Source: SIG603 sp964369225 (GTDB lineage: Bacteria; Bacillota; Clostridia; Oscillospirales; Acutalibacteraceae). Taken from it: 64,000 nt of DNA. The notes below the pieces were generated by a model. It was not told the origin of the DNA, searched no databases, and saw only the letters and a program-made list of their open reading frames with translations. The translations under genes were made by a program, and so were the position numbers. The stretch spans positions 124,001 through 188,000 of the forward strand of contig CAYJER010000001.1 in NCBI GenBank assembly GCA_964369225.1. Direction: 5' to 3'. Shown piece after piece: positions 34,764 through 42,322 of the stretch (within the stretch, counting starts at the first letter, position 1; each line of letters opens with the position of its first letter).

Positions 34764-35951
34764 CTAATTATATATTTTAATAATTTTTTTATAATAATCT
34801 TCTATAGTATCAAAATCAATATCCTTACAGTCTATTTTGTATGTTTCAGCATTGAACATTGATTGTATTTTGTTTTTTAACTCGTTCTTATTTCCACTTT
34901 CAAATAGTTCACCAGTCTTACCTACATTTATAAGCTCAGGTATTCCACCAATATTTGCACCTAACACTGCTGTTCCAAACATTTGGCTTTCCATCACTGA
35001 AAACGGGCAATTTTCATACCATTCAGAAGGATAAATACTAAGCTTAGCCTCTCTAATGAGCTTTTCTAGTTCTTTTCCCTTTTTAAAGCCTACATTTGTT
35101 ATATTGCTAACATTTGCTAATTTTTCTTCAAGTGGACCTGTTCCTGCAAAAATGAACTGAATATCTGTAAGTTCTTTACAAACATTTATAAGAGTATCAA
35201 TGCCTTTTTCTCTTGAAAATCTTCCAAAATATAAAACATAATCTTTTTTTTCAGTTTCTTTCCATTCAATATTCTCAATAAAATTATGAAGTGCAACAGT
35301 TTTAGTAGCAAAAATTTTATTTGTATCCATTCTCATCTTCATAAAATTAGAACAACAAATTATTGTATCAATATTTTTATAAACTGATTTCATCTTCCAA
35401 AAATAAGCTTCCATTGTGCCTATTGCGGATTTTGCAGTAGAGCCATGAATACATTTATTTTTTGTGCAATTTATAAATTTGCCTCCTAGACACTTTACAC
35501 AATTTTCTGAAGTGTTAGGATTATTACACATATGATTAGGACATACCAACTGATAATCATGTGCTGTAAATACTATTTTGCATTTGTGGTTGTTTTTCTT
35601 GCTCCATTTTTTAACTTCTAATATAACACTCGGAGTCAATTGAAAGTTAAAATTATTCAAATGCACTACATCTGGCTTAAATTTATCAAGCACTAGCCTA
35701 ATTTTCTTTCTTGCCTCTGTTGAGTATATCGTCTTCAAAGGGTAAGTAAGTTTAGCTAATTTGCTAGCATTATGAAAGTCCATGTTTGATGTATAGGCAT
35801 TAGCGCTATTGTGAACTACATTATCCTTATGTTCCATTCCAAAATACTCTACTTCATGCCCCTGCGATTTTAGGTAATCACCAAGTTTAAATATATATGT
35901 TTCAGACCCACCATTTGGGTAAAGAAACTTATTCACCATCAATATTTTCAT
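34764..35951 (-). CDS. Glycosyltransferase family 4 with cysteine-rich insert
   Basis: 395 residues. GT4 N-terminal glycine-rich motif NKFLYPNGGSETYIFKLGDY, donor domain VLYFGRFSREKGIDTLINVC, and SIYPSEWYENCPFSVMESQM with the E-x7-E glutamates. Between the halves lies a cysteine-rich stretch (about residues 138-168, six or more Cys including CPNHMCNN, CVKCLGG, CTKNKC), probably binding metal, known in a subset of GT4 enzymes. The ATG overlaps the previous gene's stop. Substrate unknown. Confidence 0.92.
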   Translation of the reverse strand: MKILMVNKFLYPNGGSETYIFKLGDYLKSQGHEVEYFGMEHKDNVVHNSANAYTSNMDFHNASKLAKLTYPLKTIYSTEARKKIRLVLDKFKPDVVHLNNFNFQLTPSVILEVKKWSKKNNHKCKIVFTAHDYQLVCPNHMCNNPNTSENCVKCLGGKFINCTKNKCIHGSTAKSAIGTMEAYFWKMKSVYKNIDTIICCSNFMKMRMDTNKIFATKTVALHNFIENIEWKETEKKDYVLYFGRFSREKGIDTLINVCKELTDIQFIFAGTGPLEEKLANVSNITNVGFKKGKELEKLIREAKLSIYPSEWYENCPFSVMESQMFGTAVLGANIGGIPELINVGKTGELFESGNKNELKNKIQSMFNAETYKIDCKDIDFDTIEDYYKKIIKIYN

Positions 35952-37069
35952 CTTCTGCCCTCATAAATTTTTATAGTTTCATTAGTAATATGATCCCAGT
36001 TGTATTTATTACATATGTAGTCACTGGCAGTATCTTTGAACCCCTTCACAATTTTCTCATTATCGCATAAATACTGCAACTTATCTTTTAAGTCTTCCAT
36101 ATTACCTTGCTTAAATAAAACTGCCTTATCCTCTACTACTTCTGCTATTTCAGGAATGCTTGAGCCCAACACACAGTTACCATAGCTCATAGCCTCTAGC
36201 AAACTAAGAGGCATACCCTCCAAATCAGATGGAAGTGTGTACACATATGCATTACTATATAGTTCTTCAAGTGGTCTACCGCTTACAAAACCTGTAAAAA
36301 TAATTCTATCGTCATTTTTTGAAAGATTTTTAAGCTCGTTGTAATATTCGTTAGTATCACTTGAACCACCAGCTATTACTAGCTTTTTGTCAGTTTTTAC
36401 ATTTTTGTAAGAATTAATTAAGTAATGTATACCTTTTTCAGGAACCATTCTTCCTAAAAATAAAATATATGAATTTTCTTCAAGTCCAAATTTTTCGGTT
36501 ATCTCTTGAGCCTGCTTAATTTCAGGGACTGCAACACCATTCGGAACAAAAACAGTATCTCTACCATAAGTCTCTTTAAAATATCTTCTAACATTTTGGC
36601 TTAGAACAATAATTTCATCGGCGTGTTTAACAGCCATCTTTTCACCAAATTTAAGATAGTTAGTTGCAAACCCACCCCATTTACTTCTTTGCCAGTCTAG
36701 TCCATGTATTGTGGCGACACATCTCTTACCAAATAGCTTAGGTATCCACATCATAGCACAAGGTCCTTCTGCATGAAAATGCACAACATCACTCTTAGAG
36801 AATGCCGTTTTCAATGCAGCAAAAAAAGAAGATGTCATAGCAGCTAAACCTTTAACGTCGATAGTTAGCACTGATTTTAACTCTACTCCTTTGTAATTAT
36901 TCATCTGTTCAGAGTTAAATTCTTTTCCTGATACATGCTTGCCTTTTCTATTATAACAGACAACATTATGACCAAGACTAGCCATTCTAACTGAAAGTTC
37001 TTCTACTACAACTTCTACACCACCCTCTCGAGATGGTATGCGCTTATGTCCTAACATTAATATTTTCAC
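35948..37069 (-). CDS. Glycosyltransferase family 4
   Basis: 373 residues. HKRIPSREGGVEVVVEELSV at the N-terminus, EEIIVLSQNVRRY-like middle, ILFLGRMVPEKGIHYLINSY and YVYTLPSDLEGMPLSLLEAM with the catalytic E-x7-E motif. This N-terminal GGVEVVVEEL form is common in rhamnosyl- or related transferases of Gram-positive capsule loci. Start and stop overlap with both neighbours by ATGA-type junctions, showing a single transcript. Confidence 0.93.
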   Translation of the reverse strand: MKILMLGHKRIPSREGGVEVVVEELSVRMASLGHNVVCYNRKGKHVSGKEFNSEQMNNYKGVELKSVLTIDVKGLAAMTSSFFAALKTAFSKSDVVHFHAEGPCAMMWIPKLFGKRCVATIHGLDWQRSKWGGFATNYLKFGEKMAVKHADEIIVLSQNVRRYFKETYGRDTVFVPNGVAVPEIKQAQEITEKFGLEENSYILFLGRMVPEKGIHYLINSYKNVKTDKKLVIAGGSSDTNEYYNELKNLSKNDDRIIFTGFVSGRPLEELYSNAYVYTLPSDLEGMPLSLLEAMSYGNCVLGSSIPEIAEVVEDKAVLFKQGNMEDLKDKLQYLCDNEKIVKGFKDTASDYICNKYNWDHITNETIKIYEGRR

Positions 37070-37800
37070 AATTTTATACCCTTATAATCATTTCTCACTT
37101 GCTCATAGCTTTGTAAATTGCCGATATCATATCTTTTGCCAGGCATCTCCATTGAATGTACAGCTGTTTTTTGAGCTAGCCACACTACAAAACTTCCTGG
37201 AGCATCTACATTACAGCCTTCTGAAATAGCTTGTGGGATTTTGTTTATATCTTCTCTTAAGTAAAAATAGAAAGGAGGAGAACACCAATTACTTTGTGGT
37301 TCACTTGGTTTTTCTTCCATATTCAAAATTTTATCATTTTCATATATTTTTACTACACCGCACTTTTTAAGCTTTTCAACATTTGCTTCATAGTATCTCA
37401 TGATGGCAGATGTACCCTTTTGTTTTGAATATTCAAGAAATTTGTTTAAGCTAAAGTCAAGGAGATTATCTCCAGCTATAACAAACACATCATCATCAAT
37501 GCTAAGCTTTTTAAGAGCAAATTCGATATCCCTTACTGCACCAAGACGTGTTTCATTGCTTGATGTACCATCATCTACAATTGTTATTTTTTCTTTTGTT
37601 TTTGCCCATTCCTCAAAATGAGTTACATATTTATGATTAGAGATAACTACATATTCATCTATCAAACCGCTTGTCTCTATGTCGTCAATTAGCCAATCTA
37701 ATATAGTTTTTTCACCCACCATTAGTAATGGTTTTGGAAAATTTTCAGTTAATGGATATAATCTTGTAGCATATCCTGCCGCTAGAATTAAACATTTCAT
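37066..37800 (-). CDS. Sugar-1-phosphate nucleotidyltransferase
   Basis: 244 residues with the RmlA/GlmU-like N-terminal motif LILAAGYATRLYPLTENFPK and FVIAGDNLLDFS for metal binding. No left-handed beta-helix follows, so it is a pure transferase. Placed directly after a galacturonokinase-like gene and before glycosyltransferases, it probably activates a uronate- or hexose-1-phosphate to an NDP-sugar. The ATG at 37800 is preferred because CGGAG lies ahead of it and it overlaps the kinase stop (ATATGA). The nucleotide and sugar are not determined. Confidence 0.88.
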   Translation of the reverse strand: MKCLILAAGYATRLYPLTENFPKPLLMVGEKTILDWLIDDIETSGLIDEYVVISNHKYVTHFEEWAKTKEKITIVDDGTSSNETRLGAVRDIEFALKKLSIDDDVFVIAGDNLLDFSLNKFLEYSKQKGTSAIMRYYEANVEKLKKCGVVKIYENDKILNMEEKPSEPQSNWCSPPFYFYLREDINKIPQAISEGCNVDAPGSFVVWLAQKTAVHSMEMPGKRYDIGNLQSYEQVRNDYKGIKL

Positions 37801-38969
37801 ATTGAAACTCCGTCTGCACTTACACAAGTAATTGCTGTATATTTTTCATTTAAATCTGGGAATCTTTTGATATACTTTTTCTGTACATTTTCTAATATAC
37901 TCTCTTCATAGTTAGGATCTATTAAAGCCATGCAACAACCTTTAAAGCCAGCACCTGAAAATCTACCGCCATAAATTCCATCAGTTCTCTTCATTATTTC
38001 ATATAATTCTTTAAGCTCTGGTGAGCCAGTCTCATAACTATATATAGAGCTATAGCCTGACTCAAAAGATAGCCTTCCATATAAATCTAGGTTTCCATTT
38101 TTCCAAGCTTCTGCACCCATTTGAACTCTATCAAACTCGCTATACCAGTGAGTAGCTCTTTTGCACCAGTTTTCAGGTAGTTTATCTTTATAGTCTTCAA
38201 AAATAGCCTTAGGAACATCTCTTAAATAAGTTTGTTCAAACTTACCATACTCCATTCCAGAAAAAGCCTTTAGTGCATACGCTGCACTTCTACATTCATC
38301 TACTCTCATATTAAAAGCAGAACCAGCTAAACTTCTTTCAAGACCAGAGAAAAATATTGCTATTTTATATGGTTTCATAACCTTATTTGTTGGAATTAAC
38401 TCATAACTATCATCTTTAGTATCAAGATATAGTAAATGATCTTTTTTTGAATAAACTTCACAAGATTGGTCTAGTTTACCACAAGCAACACCAACATATT
38501 TATTCTCTGCCTCTAACGCTATTAAAATAAGTTCTGAATCGCTTAATACTATATTATTTAATCTGCACAATGCAGTTAGAAAACAAATTATAACAGAGGC
38601 AGACGAGGATAATCCTCCAATAGGCAGACTTCCTTCAATTACTGCACTCATTCCAATATTAAGCGGACGTCTTTTACTTAGTGCAATTGTAGCACCTCTT
38701 AGATGATCTGCCCAATCATTTTCTTTAATTTCAGGCACAGAATGTATATGAAACTGAGCTCTTTTAGGAAAATTCACAGAAGTTAGCTCAATAACGCCAT
38801 TTTGTTTAGCTTTATAAGCTATGTGTATCCCTTTATCTATTGCAAGACCTGTAATTTTTCCGTACTGATGGTCGCTATGAGCGCCAATTGGACAAATTCT
38901 ATAAGGACAAAAGGCTATTCCTGTTGGAGATTTCCCATATATACTTTCAAATTTTTCCACACATCTCAT
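37797..38969 (-). CDS. GHMP-family sugar kinase, galacturonokinase-like
   Basis: 390 residues. The substrate motif reads FCPYRICPIGAHSDHQYG instead of the galactokinase consensus APGRVNLIGEHTDY; the CPYRxCPxGAHxDHQ form is that of galacturonokinases. ATP loop LPIGGLSSSASVI (about 115-127) and the C-terminal GGRFSGAGFKGCCMA are intact. It would make galacturonate-1-phosphate from free galacturonate. Next to a UDP-glucuronate 4-epimerase gene and a nucleotidyltransferase gene, it suggests two routes to UDP-GalA. Galactose as substrate is not excluded. Confidence 0.85.
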   Translation of the reverse strand: MRCVEKFESIYGKSPTGIAFCPYRICPIGAHSDHQYGKITGLAIDKGIHIAYKAKQNGVIELTSVNFPKRAQFHIHSVPEIKENDWADHLRGATIALSKRRPLNIGMSAVIEGSLPIGGLSSSASVIICFLTALCRLNNIVLSDSELILIALEAENKYVGVACGKLDQSCEVYSKKDHLLYLDTKDDSYELIPTNKVMKPYKIAIFFSGLERSLAGSAFNMRVDECRSAAYALKAFSGMEYGKFEQTYLRDVPKAIFEDYKDKLPENWCKRATHWYSEFDRVQMGAEAWKNGNLDLYGRLSFESGYSSIYSYETGSPELKELYEIMKRTDGIYGGRFSGAGFKGCCMALIDPNYEESILENVQKKYIKRFPDLNEKYTAITCVSADGVSI

Positions 38970-38982
38970 AATAACCCACCTT

Positions 38983-40017
38983 TTAATTCATATAATATTC
39001 TTTATACCATCTTGCAAAACTTCTTAAGCCTTGTCTTAAGCTAGTGCTAGGCTTAAAGTCAAAATCTTTCATAAGCTCATCTACATCAGCATATGTGATT
39101 TCAACATCACCTTTTTGCATTGGTACTAGTTCTTTATGAGCTTCAAAATCATAATCTTTTGGTAAAACTTCTGCATCAATTAGCTCTTGTTGAAGTATAT
39201 CCACAAAGTCAAGTAAGTTCTCTGGTTGATTATTTCCGATATTGTAAACCTTATATCTAGCTCCATCTTCAGTTCTATCAGGAGTCTTTTGCATAACATT
39301 TGTTATTCCTATAACAATATCATCAACATAGGTAAAGTCTCTTTTACAATTCCCGTAGTTGAAAATTTGTATCATTTCACCATTACGCAATTTATTTGTA
39401 AAACCAAAATAAGCCATATCAGGTCTTCCAGCAGGACCATAGACTGTAAAAAATCTTAAACCTGTCGATGGAATATCATATAGCTTTGAATAGGCATGAG
39501 CCATTAATTCATTTGATTTTTTAGTTGCAGCATAAAGAGAAACAGGGTTATCTACTTGGTCTTCTGTTGCATAAGGAATTTTTTTATTCGTTCCATAAAC
39601 ACTAGAGCTAGAAGCGTATACTAGATGATCTACAGGATAATTTCTGCAAGCTTCTAATATATTAAAAAATCCTATTATGTTTGCTTCAATATAGACATCT
39701 GGATTAGTAATTGAATACCTAACACCAGCTTGAGCTGCCAAATTCACAACAATTTGAGGCTTATATTCTTCAAAAATACTATTAACTAGTGATTTATCCG
39801 CAATACTGCCTTTAATAAAAGTGAAATTGCTGAAACTTGAAAGTTCATTCAGTCTGTGTTCCTTTAATGAAACATCATAATAATCATTCATATTATCAAT
39901 TCCGATTATTGTTATGTTTTGATTTTCATTTAGCAATTTTTTTGCTAAGTTTGAGCCGATAAAACCAGCTACACCTGTAAGAAATATAACATTATTTTCT
40001 AGTATAATTTTAGTCAT
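38983..40017 (-). CDS. UDP-glucuronate 4-epimerase (extended SDR)
   Basis: 344 residues. LTGVAGFIGSNLAKKLL binds NAD, GIDNMNDYYDVSLKEHRLNE is the recognisable stretch of GAE/LspL/Cap1J-type UDP-GlcA epimerases, and SLYAATKKSNELMAHAYSK carries YxxxK. It yields UDP-galacturonate for the capsule. AGGAG-type site ahead of the ATG; a good promoter lies 40-70 bases upstream. It is the first gene of a tightly packed unit extending to 22413. Confidence 0.93.
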   Translation of the reverse strand: MTKIILENNVIFLTGVAGFIGSNLAKKLLNENQNITIIGIDNMNDYYDVSLKEHRLNELSSFSNFTFIKGSIADKSLVNSIFEEYKPQIVVNLAAQAGVRYSITNPDVYIEANIIGFFNILEACRNYPVDHLVYASSSSVYGTNKKIPYATEDQVDNPVSLYAATKKSNELMAHAYSKLYDIPSTGLRFFTVYGPAGRPDMAYFGFTNKLRNGEMIQIFNYGNCKRDFTYVDDIVIGITNVMQKTPDRTEDGARYKVYNIGNNQPENLLDFVDILQQELIDAEVLPKDYDFEAHKELVPMQKGDVEITYADVDELMKDFDFKPSTSLRQGLRSFARWYKEYYMN

Positions 40018-40056
40018 TAATTATTGCTCCTATTTATCATGAGAATTATTATTATT

Positions 40057-40085
40057 ATTTTAACATTAAAACAAATAAAAATCAA
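40057..40085 (-). promoter_or_regulatory. Promoter of the main capsule operon
   Basis: TTGATT (40080-40085) and TAAAAT (40057-40062) with 17-base spacing, minus strand. CTTGATTTT and TTTAATGTTAAAAT are identical to the promoter before capE. The interval 40086-40341 beyond it is AT-rich, and I see no gene or clear signal in it. Confidence 0.65.
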
Positions 40086-40341
40086 GTCTTTTTTATTTAA
40101 TTATTTTTGTAGATTACACAAGAAAATACACGCAATTTTCAAGATGTTTTAATTCATTATTCATATAATTTAATCGTAAAAGTTATTATTATGTTGGTTT
40201 TCGTCTTTAATATCTACTTTTTCTCGCTTATCTATATTAATAATTACGAAAACATTTAGCAATTTTGAAATATTTTACAAAAACATAGTCCGTATAACTA
40301 GAAATATGTTGTAATCTCTGAAAAATGTCTTAGTTCATAAA

Positions 40342-42309
40342 TTATTTCTTTGCTCCTATTTCATTTAATTTAAAAAGCAAAATTTTATTTTCGCCTGTCT
40401 TTAAACTCTGTATTGCACCCACTAATGCACTCTTCTCTATTTTTTGGCACAATAAGTCTCTATCAAAAGAAATATTTCTACCATTTTTATCTTCAAATAC
40501 TGCATTTGAAAGTCTTGTAGGTTCAAATATTTCACTAGAAATTAGCTGTGTTTGTGCCGTAAATTGTTCTGCACTGCATTCAATATTCAAATACACATTA
40601 TCTTCCTCTATTGTGACTTTAGGATTAGATACTTTTTCATTTATAACGCACGGGGTGTTTTCTACATTCGCAGATTTCGAGCCATTATAATAGACATTGC
40701 CATCCATATATACAGGTTGTTTCACTAGCAGAAACGCCTCAAGATCGCCTTTTCCTAACGATGATACACTGTCAATATATTCGTCGACCGAGCTTGTAAA
40801 GTTGTCGTACCCAGAAGTACCATATGTTACATTTTCATCATCGTTTGCATAAAAGACATTATTAAACACTCTATCGTCTCCGCCATAAATAGGACTAGCC
40901 CCTTTAATTTTAGTGCTATGTGGCAGATGATACGGTGTAGAACGATCTAAGGCTTCACCTAGTTCATATTTTCCACAGAAAATATTGTGAACATAAGCTC
41001 CACCCTGTGACACATTACAGAAATTAACCTTAGATAAAAACAAATTATTATCTACAATATATGGACCATGAGACACTTCTACCATTGCATCTAGCAGATT
41101 ATCGTTAAATACATTCTTGCTTATTCTTGTTCCTTGGGCTTGCCAATCCATCCATAAACCCATTTGACAATTGTGAATATAGTTGCCATGTATTTCTACA
41201 TCGATAGGGGTGTGCAGCTTAATTCCAGCAATTTCCCAGCCAAAATATTCCATTTTAGCGCCTATATTAAAAATATGATTTCCGTAAATTTCGCTAAAAA
41301 CACAGCCTAAATGTCCCACAATTCCATTCTGTCCACAATCATAAATTGTGTTGTTTCTGATTATATGGGAGCCTATTTTCTCTTTGCACCAACCTTGCTC
41401 TAAACCTTTGTAAACCGCCTCTAACTGTTTGTGATAGCCTGAAACTTTTCCATATTTTGTTCGTTCATTGTTTCCAGTAGAACTCTCTTTTCCAATACTA
41501 ATAGCACTGCATTTTGAATCATGTATAATATTATTTTCAATAATCCACGACTTACTCCAATTTGTCGATATCAAACCTGTTTGGTCTGCCGTTGGAGGCG
41601 ACCACATAGTAGCGGCATGAGCCATCTCAAAGTTTTGGACAGTTATAAAATCCACCCCTGTGCTATCAGGCTTAAAGCAACTTTTTCTTACATTTATCTC
41701 GGTAAGCTCTTTATTTGGGTTGTACTCATGAAAATTAGCGTAAACAGTTGTAGTGTTTTCCTCAACTATGGCATGCCACAGAAATTTACTTTCTTGAGGA
41801 AAAAACAACGACTTTTTCAAGCTTCTATCCTCTGTCAGTTTAACATTAATTTCAGTTCGTGTCTCACCTGCCAACACTTCTTGTAAACTTGTTGCCTCAT
41901 AAAAAGATTTTCCATTTAAATAAAGCTCACCTGAATGAATTTTATATTCATCAGGATACAAAAACCAGTCTCCCTCAACAGTTTGAGAAAAAGGATTGTA
42001 TCCGTGAAACATAGAGTTATCAACTGTCAATTGCCATACATTACCTTGATACAGTTTCCAATCTTTCACGATTTCTGAACCCTTAATTATTACTTTTTCA
42101 GACTTTGCCGCAGTATAAGTAATTCTACTACTCTCATTAAATCCACCATTTTGAGGGATAACACATTCACGGTACACACCCTCATGAACTATAACAGTAT
42201 CGCCTGCCTTTGCAATTGAGGCTGCTTTATTGATTGTCAGTAACGGTGAATTTTCATCACCTAAATTTGTGTCTTTTCCTTGTTTTGACACATGATAAAT
42301 TTTACTCAT
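40342..42309 (-). CDS. GH120 beta-xylosidase
   Basis: 655 residues, no signal peptide, matching GH120 (the Thermoanaerobacterium XylC type) along its whole length. N-terminal DUF1565-like HVSKQGKDTNLGDENSPLLT; the long conserved run EMAHAATMWSPPTADQTGLI; and the active-site region GLWMDWQAQGT with Asp388 and VEVSHGPY with Glu411, 23 residues apart as are D382 and E405 of XylC. It cleaves xylose from xylo-oligosaccharides in the cytoplasm. AGGGAG precedes the ATG. It follows the transglutaminase-protein gene by 13 bases, so is probably in its transcript. Confidence 0.95.
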   Translation of the reverse strand: MSKIYHVSKQGKDTNLGDENSPLLTINKAASIAKAGDTVIVHEGVYRECVIPQNGGFNESSRITYTAAKSEKVIIKGSEIVKDWKLYQGNVWQLTVDNSMFHGYNPFSQTVEGDWFLYPDEYKIHSGELYLNGKSFYEATSLQEVLAGETRTEINVKLTEDRSLKKSLFFPQESKFLWHAIVEENTTTVYANFHEYNPNKELTEINVRKSCFKPDSTGVDFITVQNFEMAHAATMWSPPTADQTGLISTNWSKSWIIENNIIHDSKCSAISIGKESSTGNNERTKYGKVSGYHKQLEAVYKGLEQGWCKEKIGSHIIRNNTIYDCGQNGIVGHLGCVFSEIYGNHIFNIGAKMEYFGWEIAGIKLHTPIDVEIHGNYIHNCQMGLWMDWQAQGTRISKNVFNDNLLDAMVEVSHGPYIVDNNLFLSKVNFCNVSQGGAYVHNIFCGKYELGEALDRSTPYHLPHSTKIKGASPIYGGDDRVFNNVFYANDDENVTYGTSGYDNFTSSVDEYIDSVSSLGKGDLEAFLLVKQPVYMDGNVYYNGSKSANVENTPCVINEKVSNPKVTIEEDNVYLNIECSAEQFTAQTQLISSEIFEPTRLSNAVFEDKNGRNISFDRDLLCQKIEKSALVGAIQSLKTGENKILLFKLNEIGAKK

Positions 42310-42322
42310 AACTATTCTCCCT

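Noticed and set aside
37797..38969. Ordinary galactokinase (galK)
   Set aside because: The sugar motif is CPYRICPIGAHSDHQ rather than GRVNLIGEHTDY, and no galT or galE partner is adjacent.
40086..40341. Hidden gene or RNA in the AT-rich gap before the capsule operon
   Set aside because: No frame with a start signal, no stable GC stem and no recognisable RNA motif was seen.
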